Shown in pieces: positions 53,683-62,378 of a DNA stretch of 64,000 bases (position 1 is the first letter of the stretch; every line of letters starts with the position of its first letter). The stretch lies in NCBI GenBank assembly GCA_003170275.1, contig PNAM01000096.1, forward strand, positions 42,131 to 106,130, in the 5' to 3' direction. The position numbers were made by a program, and so were the translations under genes. The notes under the pieces were generated by a model. That model searched no databases, was not told where the DNA came from, and worked only from the letters and a program-made list of their open reading frames with translations. The stretch comes from Myxococcales bacterium. Its GTDB lineage: Bacteria > Myxococcota_A > Polyangia > Palsa-1104.

Positions 53683-54477
53683 CTAGTTGATGCCGAGGGC
53701 GAACGGGATCACGGCGACGTTGGCGATCTGGCCGGTGGCGGTCGATTGGAAGAAGACCTCCATCGGGCGGTGCTGGCCGTCGATGTACAGGTCGAAGAAG
53801 ACCGGCTCGACGTTGACGGTGAAGCCGATCCCGTCGACCTCGTCGATGGCGAAGGTGTCGAAGTCGATGCGCTCCCCGCCAGCGACCGCGTAAGGCTGCG
53901 AGACGAAGTCGTCGGCCTCGATCGGGCAGCCCGGGGAGCCGCTACAGCCGGTAGACACGTTCGAGAACGCGCCGGGCGTGTAGATCGATCCCCAGAACTC
54001 CTGGAACATGCCGACCGACTGCCCGTAGCCCGTCCAGTACAGCTGGAACGCGTCGCCGGTGGCGGTGGTGATCCCGTAGCCGGCTTGCACGCCTGCTGCC
54101 ACGCTCACCGCCACGTCCGGTGTGATCTGGTAGGAGGTGGTGTTACCCGGTGGGAACGGCGCGTCGGCGCCCAGCGGATGGTTGACGCACGACGGGCAGC
54201 TCCCGCCGCAGTCGATCCCGGTCTCGCTGCCGTTCTGGATCCCGTCCGAGCAGGTAGGCGTCACCACCACGCCGCAGCGGCCGCCGTTGCACACGCCGGC
54301 CACGCAATCCTGCCCCGAGATGCACCCGCGCCCGTCGCCGCACGGCGCGCAGCTGCGCCCGCCGCAGTCCACGTCGGTCTCGTCGCCGTTGATGATCCCG
54401 TCGCTGCAGCTGGTCGCGACCACCACGATGCAGCTCGAGGAGGTGAGCGCGAGCAGGGCCAGTCCGAGAATTCGCAT
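53683..54477 (-). CDS. Cys-rich lipoprotein
   Basis: 264 residues, signal MRILGLALLALTSSSC (Cys16). Residues ~24-98 hold two related Cys-rich units ('CSDGIINGDETDVDCGG', 'CSDGIQNGSETGIDCGG') with a further C-x-C-type module between them, a pattern of myxobacterial surface proteins. The rest (~105-264) is a beta-sandwich of unknown family. TATACT ends 6 nt before the ATG and no ribosome site is present. Confidence 0.8.
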   Translation of the reverse strand: MRILGLALLALTSSSCIVVVATSCSDGIINGDETDVDCGGRSCAPCGDGRGCISGQDCVAGVCNGGRCGVVVTPTCSDGIQNGSETGIDCGGSCPSCVNHPLGADAPFPPGNTTSYQITPDVAVSVAAGVQAGYGITTATGDAFQLYWTGYGQSVGMFQEFWGSIYTPGAFSNVSTGCSGSPGCPIEADDFVSQPYAVAGGERIDFDTFAIDEVDGIGFTVNVEPVFFDLYIDGQHRPMEVFFQSTATGQIANVAVIPFALGIN

Positions 54478-54483
54478 GCCGCC

Positions 54484-54489
54484 AGTATA
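54484..54489 (-). promoter_or_regulatory. -10-like TATACT, leaderless type
   Basis: TATACT on the minus strand is followed by GGCGGC (6 nt) and the ATG at 54477. Same geometry as the other leaderless-type sites in the window. Confidence 0.5.
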
Positions 54490-54491
54490 CG

Positions 54492-55694
54492 TCAGGGATC
54501 GATCGCGTAGGCGGGATCCGCAGCGTCGCTGGTGATCCAGGTCACCGTGAATTTCTTGCTCGCTCCTGCGAAGCGATAGCTGCGTTGATCGCCGCTCGAC
54601 TCGTCCGCGATCAACCGCGCGGTCGGATCGAGACCGGCGAGCTGCGCGAGCTGCGCGAGCGCGGGCTTGGGCGTGCCGTCGAAGCGCACCACGCCGAACG
54701 CGTCCTCGGGCGGAAACGCTTCCGGATGCGGCCCGTCGTCGAGCGTGTAGGCGGCGACGCGATCGGCGCCGGCGGCCAGCGCTTCGATCGCGCCGCGCAC
54801 CAGGAAGCGCGCCTGCGTCGCCTCGTCGACGGTGCCGTAGACCGGATAGCCGTACTCGGTGACCCAGATCGGTTTCTGCTTGTCGCCGTAGTAGACGAGC
54901 GTTGCGCGCACCCGCGCCAGCTTGAGCCCGAGCGCGTAATCGCGACCGTCGGTGACCTCGGGCGCGCGCTGCGGCGGATAGTTGGGATAGGGGTGAAACG
55001 CCAGCGCGTCGTAGAAGCTGCCGAGGTCGGGCCGCGCGAAGTACGCGTCGGCGAGAAAGTCCTCGCCGGTGGTGGACACGCCTTCAGCGTTCAGCCCGCC
55101 GAACGCCACCAGCGCCGCCGGATCGCCGCGCTTGACGGCCGGGTACGCGCGCGCGAGCAGCTCGGCATACGCCGCCGGATCTTCGTTCGGCTTCCAGAAG
55201 CGAAAGCCCAGGTTGGGCTCGTTCCAGATCTCCCACGCCGCCACGCGCCCGCGAAAGTGCTGCGCCACGGTCTCCACGAAGGTCGCGTACTTGTCGGGAT
55301 CGGGCGGCGCGTCCTCGTCGCCGGTCGGCGTGGCCCAGGCGACGTCGTAGGCGAGGATGCCGATGGTGGCGAGGCCGCGCGCGTTGGTCGCGTCGACCGC
55401 CGCGTCCTCGGCGGCGAAGTCGAACGTGCCGGCCTGCGGCTCGAGCTGCGCCCAGAGGAAATCGCGGCGCACGAACCCCGCGTGTAGTGCGCCGAGCCGA
55501 TCGAGGTCGGCGGATCGCGCGGTCGCGTCGTCGAGCGAGAGCTGCGCGGCGATGCCGAGCGCCTGCCCGATCGGCACCGCCGACGGCGCGAACTGCGCGG
55601 TCACGCCGCTCAGGTCGGGCGGCGGCTTGCGCGCCGGCGGCCCTCCGCAGCCCACCCATATTAATGATACGAGGAGCGGGCCTCTGAGGGTCAT
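54492..55694 (-). CDS. Glycoside hydrolase-like (GH5/GH39-type) lipoprotein
   Basis: 400 residues from ATG 55694, in an ATGA overlap with the upstream phosphatase gene. The signal MTLRGPLLVSLIWVGC gives Cys16. A TIM-barrel clan-A glycosidase is indicated by 'WEIWNEPNLGFRFW' (acid/base Glu after Asn) and 'IWVTEYGYPVY' (nucleophile Glu). The substrate is probably an extracellular polysaccharide. Coupling to cobalamin genes is odd and may be only positional. The signal-peptide DNA contains an AT-rich patch (55657-55671) with codons rare for this genome. Confidence 0.8.
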   Translation of the reverse strand: MTLRGPLLVSLIWVGCGGPPARKPPPDLSGVTAQFAPSAVPIGQALGIAAQLSLDDATARSADLDRLGALHAGFVRRDFLWAQLEPQAGTFDFAAEDAAVDATNARGLATIGILAYDVAWATPTGDEDAPPDPDKYATFVETVAQHFRGRVAAWEIWNEPNLGFRFWKPNEDPAAYAELLARAYPAVKRGDPAALVAFGGLNAEGVSTTGEDFLADAYFARPDLGSFYDALAFHPYPNYPPQRAPEVTDGRDYALGLKLARVRATLVYYGDKQKPIWVTEYGYPVYGTVDEATQARFLVRGAIEALAAGADRVAAYTLDDGPHPEAFPPEDAFGVVRFDGTPKPALAQLAQLAGLDPTARLIADESSGDQRSYRFAGASKKFTVTWITSDAADPAYAIDP

Positions 55695-56320
55695 GGTCCT
55701 GGCGTTCCGTTGACCAGCCGGACCAGCACCGTGCTGGCGAAGTAGTCGATGATGCTGGCCGACGCGTAGGCCTGATCGAGCCGGAACAGATCGTCGTCCG
55801 CGAGGTGCAGCGCCTCGGCGAGGATCGCCCGGGTGACGCCGCCGTGCGCGACCACGGCCACCGTGCCGCCGGCGTGCGCACGAACCAGCTCGCGCGCCTC
55901 GCCGAGCACGCGCTCGCGCAGCCGCGCGTAGCTCTCCCCGCCCGGAAAGGTGACGCGCGTCGGGTGCGCCATCCACGCGGCGTAGAACTCCGGATGTTGC
56001 GCGCGCGCTTCGTCGTAGGTGAGCCCCTCGAGGCTGCCGAAGTCGATCTCGCGCAGCCCCTCGCGCAGCTGCACGGTGAGGCCGCGCGCGGACGCGAACG
56101 GTGCGGCGCTCTCGAGCGCGCGTCTTCGCGGGCTGGAATAGATCGCCTGCAGCGGCGCGGCGGCGAGCCAGCGGGCGGTGTGCGCGGCCTGCTCGCGGCC
56201 GCGCGGCGACAGGCCCACGTCGAGCCGGCCGTAGCAGCGCCCGTGGCTGTCGACCTCCGGCTCGCCGTGCCGCACCAGCACGAGGCGCGTGGCGCCGGTC
56301 ATCAGCGCCCAGTCGATCAT
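55691..56320 (-). CDS. cobC: Histidine phosphatase, probable alpha-ribazole phosphatase
   Basis: 209 residues (203 if the internal ATG at residue 7 is used). The phosphoglycerate-mutase-type motif 'LVRHGEPE' with His18 and the second His in 'VAVVAHGGVTR' are present. In this position after cobT and cobS it most likely dephosphorylates alpha-ribazole 5'-phosphate or adenosylcobalamin 5'-phosphate. The assignment rests on context; the fold alone is generic. It starts 19 nt after the cobS stop. Confidence 0.75.
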   Translation of the reverse strand: MIDWALMTGATRLVLVRHGEPEVDSHGRCYGRLDVGLSPRGREQAAHTARWLAAAPLQAIYSSPRRRALESAAPFASARGLTVQLREGLREIDFGSLEGLTYDEARAQHPEFYAAWMAHPTRVTFPGGESYARLRERVLGEARELVRAHAGGTVAVVAHGGVTRAILAEALHLADDDLFRLDQAYASASIIDYFASTVLVRLVNGTPGP

Positions 56321-56339
56321 GCGCTCTGCCCGCGCGGCA

Positions 56340-57086
56340 TCAGCCGACCGCGACCGCGAGCACGTACACGATCGCTTCGCACACCTCGGTGTTCGCGCCC
56401 AGCGTGTCGCCGGTGACGCCGCCGATGCGATCGAGGCACATGCGCCCGTTGGCTAGGCTGACGAACGCCGCGCCCGCCCACAAGATCCCGCCGCGCTGCC
56501 AGCCGCACAGCCCGAAAGCGAACGCGCCCGCCAGCACCGTCGAGCCGAGCAGCTCGAGCGGGCCCACGTGATCGGTGAGCGCGGCGCCCAGCCCGCCGCC
56601 TTCGCGACGCGCGTACGGCAACAGGCGGCTGAGCGGCACCGAGCCCCAACGCGCTAGCGCGGCCGCGGCGATCAGCACGCGCCAGCCGTCGACGGTGGGG
56701 ATCAGCGTCGTCAGCGCCGCGACCTTGATCGCCAGCACGACGATCAGCGCGACCGCGCCGTACGCGCCGATCGCGTGGTCGCGCATGATGCGCAGCACAT
56801 CCTCGCGGGTGCGGCCGCCGCCGAAGCCGTCGGCCATGTCGGCCAGCCCGTCGAGGTGCAGCGCGCCGGTCACCAGCGCCGAGAGCGCCACCAGCAGCGC
56901 CGCGGCGAGGAACGCCGGCAGGCGCGCGCCGAAGGTGATCGCGCCGAGCGCCTGGATACCGCCGAGCAGCGCGCCGACCAGCGGAAAGAGCAGCGTCGCC
57001 TTGCCGACGTCGGCGGCGTCGAAGGTGAGGTTGCCCGGCACCGGCAAGCGCGAGAGGAACGAGATCCCTGCGAGCAGCCGGCGCAT
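56340..57086 (-). CDS. cobS: Adenosylcobinamide-GDP ribazoletransferase
   Basis: 248 residues, integral membrane with about six helices. 'FLSRLPVP' near the N-terminus and 'HLDGLADMADGFGGG' (~77-91) are signatures of CobS/CobV, which joins adenosylcobinamide-GDP to alpha-ribazole (phosphate) in the inner membrane. The ATG directly follows the cobT stop. CobU/CobP, which makes the GDP substrate, is not in the window. Confidence 0.93.
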   Translation of the reverse strand: MRRLLAGISFLSRLPVPGNLTFDAADVGKATLLFPLVGALLGGIQALGAITFGARLPAFLAAALLVALSALVTGALHLDGLADMADGFGGGRTREDVLRIMRDHAIGAYGAVALIVVLAIKVAALTTLIPTVDGWRVLIAAAALARWGSVPLSRLLPYARREGGGLGAALTDHVGPLELLGSTVLAGAFAFGLCGWQRGGILWAGAAFVSLANGRMCLDRIGGVTGDTLGANTEVCEAIVYVLAVAVG

Positions 57087-58172
57087 TCAGCGTCCGCTGT
57101 CGCTGACGCCCGCGCCGGCGAAGGTGGCCATCTCGTTGAGCACCGCGAGCGCCGAGTCGCACAGGCCCATCGCCAGCGCCGCGCCGGTGCCCTCGCCGAG
57201 GCGCAGCTCGAGCTCGAACAGCGGCTCGAGCGCGAGCGCCTTCAGCACCAGGCGATGGCCGACCTCGACCGAGCGGTGCGACGGCAACAGGTAGTCGGCC
57301 ACGCGCGGCTCGATGCGCACCGCGCACAACGCCGCCACGCCGGCGATGAACCCGTCGACGATCACCGGGACGCGCGCGCCGGCCGCGCCGAGCACCACGC
57401 CGCACAAGCCGGCGATCTCGAAGCCGCCCAGCTGCGCGAGCACGCCCAGCGGATCGCCCGCATCGGGCGTGTGCAGCGCGAGCGCGCGGCGGATCACGTC
57501 CAGCTTGCGCGCCAGGCCGGCGTCGTCGATGCCGGTGCCGCGCCCGGTCGCCTCTTCGGGCGGCACGCCGGTGAGCACGCAGGTGAGCGCGCTCGCCGAG
57601 GTGGTGTTGCCGATCCCCATCTCGCCGATGCCGATCAGCTCGATGCCGTCGGTGGCGAGCTCGCTGGCGATCAGCGCGCCGGAGTCGATCGCCTGCATCG
57701 CCTCGAAGCGCGACATGGCCGGCTCGCGCGTGAAGTTCTTGGTGCCCGGGCCGATGCGGCAGTCACGCACGACGCTGCTGTCGGTGACCGGCGCCTTGAC
57801 GCCCATGTCGACCACCACCACGCGCGCATCGGCCAGGCGCGCCAGCACGTTGATCGCCGCGCCGCCGCGCTGAAAGTTGAGCGCCATCTGCGCGGTCACC
57901 TCTTGCGGATAGGCGGACACGCCCTCCTCGGCGACGCCGTGATCGGCGGCCATCACCACCACCGCCTTCTTGAGCAGCGGCGGCGCGTCCTCGTTGCGGA
58001 TCGAGGCGATGCGGCAGGCCAGCTCCTCGAGCCGCCCGAGGCTGCGGCGCGGCTTGGTCTTGCCGTCGAGCAGCGCCTGCGTGCGCGCGCCGACCGTGTG
58101 ATCGACCGGCGCGATGTGCGCGCACAGCGCCTGCACCAACGCATCCTTGAACGAAGCGGTCTCGCTGGACAT
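57087..58172 (-). CDS. cobT: Nicotinate-nucleotide-dimethylbenzimidazole phosphoribosyltransferase
   Basis: 361 residues, full length. It transfers phosphoribose to the lower-ligand base to give alpha-ribazole phosphate. Signatures: 'VVVMAADHGVAEEGVSAYP', 'GIGEMGIGNTTSASAL' and the C-terminal 'VIVDGFIAGVAALCA' region. It starts 25 nt after the stop of the sterol-desaturase gene. No cobalamin riboswitch fits in this gap, so regulation, if any, lies further upstream. Confidence 0.95.
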   Translation of the reverse strand: MSSETASFKDALVQALCAHIAPVDHTVGARTQALLDGKTKPRRSLGRLEELACRIASIRNEDAPPLLKKAVVVMAADHGVAEEGVSAYPQEVTAQMALNFQRGGAAINVLARLADARVVVVDMGVKAPVTDSSVVRDCRIGPGTKNFTREPAMSRFEAMQAIDSGALIASELATDGIELIGIGEMGIGNTTSASALTCVLTGVPPEEATGRGTGIDDAGLARKLDVIRRALALHTPDAGDPLGVLAQLGGFEIAGLCGVVLGAAGARVPVIVDGFIAGVAALCAVRIEPRVADYLLPSHRSVEVGHRLVLKALALEPLFELELRLGEGTGAALAMGLCDSALAVLNEMATFAGAGVSDSGR

Positions 58173-58197
58173 GAGGCCGCAGCTTACACCAGCGCTC

Positions 58198-59322
58198 CTA
58201 CGCGCGCGTGAACCAGACGGCGGCCGCGACCATCAGCGACACGCGCACCAGCTCGACCGGCAGCGCCCAGCGACGACCCTCGAGCAGCGCGCCGGCCGTC
58301 GACAAGGCGAGCACCGAGAGCCCGGCGACCGCCGCCATCGCCGCGATCGGCAGCCGCGCCTGCCACCACAGCACGCAAAAAGTCGCCGCGACGATCAGCG
58401 CCAGGTTGAACAGCACATACAGCTTCACGCGCCCGGTCGCCGGCGGATCGAACTTGGGACGGCTCTCCGGCGTCACCTCGCGAATCGGCGGCTTGGGCAG
58501 CCCGGCCGGCGCCCACGCGGGCGACTTCCACCACACGCGCAGCTTGTCGAGCGGCGCCGGCGCGTTCCACGACAGCTGCGCCAGCTCGACCCAGTAGTGC
58601 ACCTGCGCCCACAGCGGGTTGAAGGTGCCGAGCGGCTTGGTGATGCCGTACACCGGCGCCTCGAGCTCCTCCTCGTAGGTGCCGAACAGCCGGTCCCACA
58701 CGATCAGCGTGGCGCCGTAGTTCTTGTCGAGGTAGCGCGGGTTGATCGCGTGGTGCACGCGATGGTGCGACGGCAGGTTGAGCACCAGATCGAGCGGCCC
58801 GCGCACCTTGCCGACCAGCTCGGTGTGGATCCAGAACTGGTACAGCGTCGAGAGCGCCTGCGTGGTCGCCCACACGATGGTCGGCACGCCGAGCAGCGCG
58901 AGCGGGAAGTAGAACGGCAGCCAGGTCCAGCTGGTGAGCACCGCCTGGCGCAGCGCCACCGCCAGGTTGTAGTCCTCGCTCTGGTGATGGACGATGTGCG
59001 CCGCCCAGAAAAAGTTCACCTCGTGGCTCGCCCGGTGCCACCAGTAGTAGAGGAAGTCGACGGCGACGAACGCGACCGCGTACTGCAGCGTCGTCGACGG
59101 CAGGGTGACCAGGCGGTGCTGATAGACCCACGAGTAGATGGCGAGCTGCGCGCCGATGAAGAACACGCCGATCAGCTGCGAGCTGATGCCGCAGCTCAGA
59201 TCAGTGACCGCGTCGTTGAAGCGATAGGTGCGGCTGCGCTTGCGGGCGCGCGCCCAGAGCAGCTCGCCGCCGATCAGGACCAGGAAGAACGGGATCGCGA
59301 GCGCGATCGGATTGAGCTGCAT
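58198..59322 (-). CDS. Sterol desaturase / fatty acid hydroxylase family protein
   Basis: 374 residues with about four helices before and three after the catalytic region. The diiron His motifs of the family are present: 'WWHRASHE' (~95-102), 'HIVHHQSE' (~109-116) and a late 'HHRVHH' (~186-191). It hydroxylates or desaturates a membrane lipid; sterol, carotenoid and alkylglycerol are all possible. The C-terminal ~120 residues contain extra hydrophobic helices not needed for the core. It is possibly co-transcribed with cobT. Confidence 0.88.
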   Translation of the reverse strand: MQLNPIALAIPFFLVLIGGELLWARARKRSRTYRFNDAVTDLSCGISSQLIGVFFIGAQLAIYSWVYQHRLVTLPSTTLQYAVAFVAVDFLYYWWHRASHEVNFFWAAHIVHHQSEDYNLAVALRQAVLTSWTWLPFYFPLALLGVPTIVWATTQALSTLYQFWIHTELVGKVRGPLDLVLNLPSHHRVHHAINPRYLDKNYGATLIVWDRLFGTYEEELEAPVYGITKPLGTFNPLWAQVHYWVELAQLSWNAPAPLDKLRVWWKSPAWAPAGLPKPPIREVTPESRPKFDPPATGRVKLYVLFNLALIVAATFCVLWWQARLPIAAMAAVAGLSVLALSTAGALLEGRRWALPVELVRVSLMVAAAVWFTRA

Positions 59323-59343
59323 CGGCTCATCGATACTACCATG

Positions 59344-59874
59344 TCAGGCAGGACCACCGCCGCCGGGACCACCGCCGCCGCACGCGCCGTCCGGCACGCA
59401 GCTGTCGCTGTCGAGGTTGCTCTTGCAGCAGGTGTACATCGCGCGGCAGGTGTCGCTGCAGTGCACGACGCAGATCGATCCGCCCTTCAGGGCCGCGCAC
59501 TCGCTACCGCTCGGGCAGGGGGAGTTGTTGCTGCACGCCCGGCTGCAATAGCCGCCCGGGAATTGCGTCGAATTGGGACCCGCTCCGAGGCTGGTGAAGC
59601 AGGTGAGCGCGGCGTCGCACGGGTGCGCCGGGTCGCAGCCATCGCCGAGCGCGCCGAGCGGTGTCGACGGCGACGGATTCGGCGGGGCCGGATTGGTCGG
59701 GTTCGTCGGCGTGTCGAGGTCCGGGCTGGCGGCGCCCGCGTCGTCGGAGGCGACCGGCACCTGTCCGCCCGGTTGCGCTGCGCCGCCTCCCGATGGCGGG
59801 ACGAATCCCTGCACCGCGAAGTTGCATCCGGTGAGCGTGGCGATCAGAACGACGATGGCGGCGTTGGTCCCCAT
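59344..59874 (-). CDS. Cys-rich lipoprotein
   Basis: 176 residues from ATG 59874, where MGTNAAIVVLIATLTGC gives a lipobox (Cys17). Then comes a Pro/Asn/Thr-rich linker (~35-85) and a compact Cys-rich domain (~90-165, about twelve cysteines) ending in a Gly-rich tail. No family is recognised; probably a surface protein. It is divergent from the membrane-protein gene across a 134-bp gap. Confidence 0.75.
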   Translation of the reverse strand: MGTNAAIVVLIATLTGCNFAVQGFVPPSGGGAAQPGGQVPVASDDAGAASPDLDTPTNPTNPAPPNPSPSTPLGALGDGCDPAHPCDAALTCFTSLGAGPNSTQFPGGYCSRACSNNSPCPSGSECAALKGGSICVVHCSDTCRAMYTCCKSNLDSDSCVPDGACGGGGPGGGGPA

Positions 59875-60008
59875 TTGTACCCGCCTTCGAGAGCAAGTTG
59901 GGTGCCGCTCCAAGACTGCGTGGCGACGCCAGATTTCTCGACGTGGGTGGGGGTAAGCGCCCCGTTTCCAGGACTCTTGTCGACGTGGGATATACTGCGC
60001 AACCGGCG

Positions 60009-61067
60009 ATGCGCGGCCTACTGGTAACTTTGGTGATCCTGCTTGCCGTCGCTACAGCGCACGCGCAGGGCGCGTTGTGCCCGACGTGGGAGCCGTGCGG
60101 CGACTCGGGCGTGCGCTGCTACCATCGCGGGCTCGAGCTGCGCGCCACCGACGAAGCGTGCGCCGCGCAGTTCTTCGACGCCGCGTGCGAAGCCGGATCG
60201 GGCGGCGCGTGCTTCGAGCTGGGCGCGCTGGAGTGGGCGCGCGGCGAGCACGGCGCCGGGCTGCGGAGGATGCTCGGCGGGCTCGGCAGCGACGTGGTGC
60301 ACGATCCGTGGCGCTTCTATCGCTCGGCCGTGCTCGAGGCGCTGCTCGCGTTGTGGCTGCTCGAGGCGCTGTTCTTGCGCATGATCAAACGCGTCGACGT
60401 GCTGCGCACCGCCGCGTGGCTGGTGGTCGCGTCGGCGCTGCCGTTGGCGTTCTTCTTCGCCGAGCTCGGCAAGCTCGGTTGGCTCTCGCTCGCCGGCGCC
60501 GCGCTGTTCGCGCTGCCCATCCAGTCGCGCGTGCTTCGGCGCAAGGCGCGCCCGCCGTTGCGCGGGCCGCTCGTCGCCGCTGCCGGTGCGTTCGGCTTCG
60601 GCGCGATCGCGGTGGGCGCGCTCGCGTACCTGGGCGATCAGCTGGGCGCCCGCACGGACGGATATTGGGGCGCGCTCTACGAGGAGGTGCGTCGCAACGG
60701 CGCCGAGATCCTGCTCGCCGGCGCGCTCACCTGGGCGGCGTTCCTGGTGCCCAAGACGATCGTGGTGCGGCTGTTTGGCTGGCGGTCGATCGGCCGCACG
60801 TTCGTGCTCGTGCTGTGGACCACCGCGATCGCGTTCTTGCCGGTGGTGGCGCTGTCGCTGATGGCGGCGGAGTACGGCATGCTCGCGCGACACCGCGCCG
60901 GCGAGCTGGCGATGCTGCTGGGCGCGCTCGGTTCGTCGGTGCTGATCGACTGGCGGCTCTGGAGGCGCGCCAACCCCGGCCGGCGTGCCCTGGTCGCCGC
61001 GCTGCTCGCCAACCTGGTCAGCTTCGGCGCGCTCCTGCTCTATCTCTGGATTCGCTTTTCACACTGA
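60009..61067 (+). CDS. Membrane protein with SEL1-like N-terminal segment
   Basis: 352 residues from ATG 60009, which starts a signal peptide MRGLLVTLVILLAVATAHAQ. Residues ~20-85 have four or more cysteines and one SEL1/TPR-like helix pair ('QFFDAACEAGSGGACFELGA'). The remainder has about eight transmembrane helices. Function unknown. TATACT (59991-59996) lies 12 nt before the ATG without a ribosome site, so the leader would be very short. Confidence 0.75.
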   Translation: MRGLLVTLVILLAVATAHAQGALCPTWEPCGDSGVRCYHRGLELRATDEACAAQFFDAACEAGSGGACFELGALEWARGEHGAGLRRMLGGLGSDVVHDPWRFYRSAVLEALLALWLLEALFLRMIKRVDVLRTAAWLVVASALPLAFFFAELGKLGWLSLAGAALFALPIQSRVLRRKARPPLRGPLVAAAGAFGFGAIAVGALAYLGDQLGARTDGYWGALYEEVRRNGAEILLAGALTWAAFLVPKTIVVRLFGWRSIGRTFVLVLWTTAIAFLPVVALSLMAAEYGMLARHRAGELAMLLGALGSSVLIDWRLWRRANPGRRALVAALLANLVSFGALLLYLWIRFSH

Positions 61068-61080
61068 GCCGCGGCGCTGC

Positions 61081-61100
61081 AGTTTGTAAAAGTTTGTAAA
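61081..61100. repeat. Perfect 10-bp tandem repeat upstream of efflux operon
   Basis: AGTTTGTAAA occurs twice in direct succession in the 77-bp gap before the macA-like gene. The AT-rich ten-base period equals about one helical turn, so it may be an UP element or a two-site operator for a response regulator. TTATGT (61129-61134) is a possible -10. Confidence 0.45.
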
Positions 61101-61144
61101 ATTCCACAACCTTGCCGTCAGACGTACGTTATGTTTCCAGCGAC

Positions 61145-62374
61145 ATGAAGCGAGCCTGGTGGATCGTCCTGGTGTTGATCGGCGTCGCGGGTGCGGCGTG
61201 GATCGTACACGCCCGATCCTCCCGGCCGCCGGAGCCGAAGTACGTCACGGTGGCGGCGGAGAAGGGCCGGCTGGTGGCGCGCGTGACCGCGACCGGCACG
61301 CTTTCGGCGCTGGTCACGGTGCAGGTGGGCAGCCAGGTCTCGGGGCGCATCTCGGATATCTTCGTCGACTTCAACTCGCCGGTGAAGAAGGGGCAGGTGA
61401 TCGCCAAGATCGATTCGCAGCTGTTCGTTGCGGCGGTCGAGCAGGCGCGCGCCAACTATCTCGCCGCCGTGAGTCAGCTCACCAAGGCCAAGGTGCAGTC
61501 GATCGACTCCGGGCGCCAGTTCGAGCGCTCCAAGGCCTTGCGCGATCAGAAGCTGATCGCCCAGGCCGATCTCGACACCGCTCAGGCTACGGCCGACGCG
61601 GCCAAGGCGAACGTCGATGCGGCCGACAGCGCGGTGGCGCAGGCGCGCGCGTCGCTGCACCAGTCCGAGATCAATCTGCAGTACACGACCATCATCTCGC
61701 CGACCAACGGGGTGGTGATCTCGCGCGCCATCGACGTTGGTCAGACGGTGGCCGCGTCGTTCCAATCGCCGACGCTGTTCACCATCGCCGAAGATCTGAA
61801 GAAGATGCAGGTCGACACCAGCGTCGCCGAGGCCGACGTGGGCAAGCTCAAGTCCGACATGCCGTCCACCTTCACCGTCGACGCGTATCCGACCGAGCGC
61901 TTCAAGGGCAAGGTGCGGCAGATCCGCAACGCGCCGCAGACCGTGCAGAACGTGGTCACCTACGACGCGGTGATCGACGTCGACAACACCGAGCTCAAGC
62001 TCAAGCCGGGCATGACCGCCAACGTCACGTTCGTCTACGCCGAGGTGCCGGAGGCGCTCAAGGTGCCGAACGCGGCGCTGCGCTTCCGTCCGCCGGCGAG
62101 CGCGATGAGGACCGACGGCGGCACGCGAGGTCCAGGCAAGGGCCTGGCCGGTGGGAAGCGCTCGCACGATCAGCCGCCCGATCAGCGCACGGTCTACGTG
62201 CTGCGCGACGGCAACCCACAACAGGTGATGATCCGCATCGGCGTCTCCGACGGCAGCATCACCGAGGTGGTCGACGGCCCGCTCGCCGCCGGCGACCTGG
62301 TGATCACCGAAGCGCTCGGCGACAAGCCCGGCGCTCCGGCCGCCTCGCCGTTCCGCGGGGGACGACCGTTCTAG
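61145..62374 (+). CDS. MacA-like periplasmic adaptor (membrane fusion protein)
   Basis: 409 residues from ATG 61145, beginning with a signal-anchor 'MKRAWWIVLVLIGVAGAAW'. The order is typical of RND/MacA adaptors: beta-barrel/lipoyl half ('VTATGTLSALVTVQVGSQVS'), a coiled-coil hairpin (~100-190), second lipoyl half ('ISPTNGVVISRAIDVGQTV') and a C-terminal barrel. A Gly/Arg-rich insert lies at ~320-345. It bridges the MacB-type permease to an outer-membrane channel. It is the first gene of a three-gene operon; no TolC-like gene is visible before the window ends. Confidence 0.88.
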   Translation: MKRAWWIVLVLIGVAGAAWIVHARSSRPPEPKYVTVAAEKGRLVARVTATGTLSALVTVQVGSQVSGRISDIFVDFNSPVKKGQVIAKIDSQLFVAAVEQARANYLAAVSQLTKAKVQSIDSGRQFERSKALRDQKLIAQADLDTAQATADAAKANVDAADSAVAQARASLHQSEINLQYTTIISPTNGVVISRAIDVGQTVAASFQSPTLFTIAEDLKKMQVDTSVAEADVGKLKSDMPSTFTVDAYPTERFKGKVRQIRNAPQTVQNVVTYDAVIDVDNTELKLKPGMTANVTFVYAEVPEALKVPNAALRFRPPASAMRTDGGTRGPGKGLAGGKRSHDQPPDQRTVYVLRDGNPQQVMIRIGVSDGSITEVVDGPLAAGDLVITEALGDKPGAPAASPFRGGRPF

Positions 62375-62378
62375 TGTC

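Noticed and set aside
58173..58197. Cobalamin riboswitch upstream of cobT
   Set aside because: Only 25 bp separate cobT from the preceding gene, far too short, and no B12-box-like sequence was seen there.
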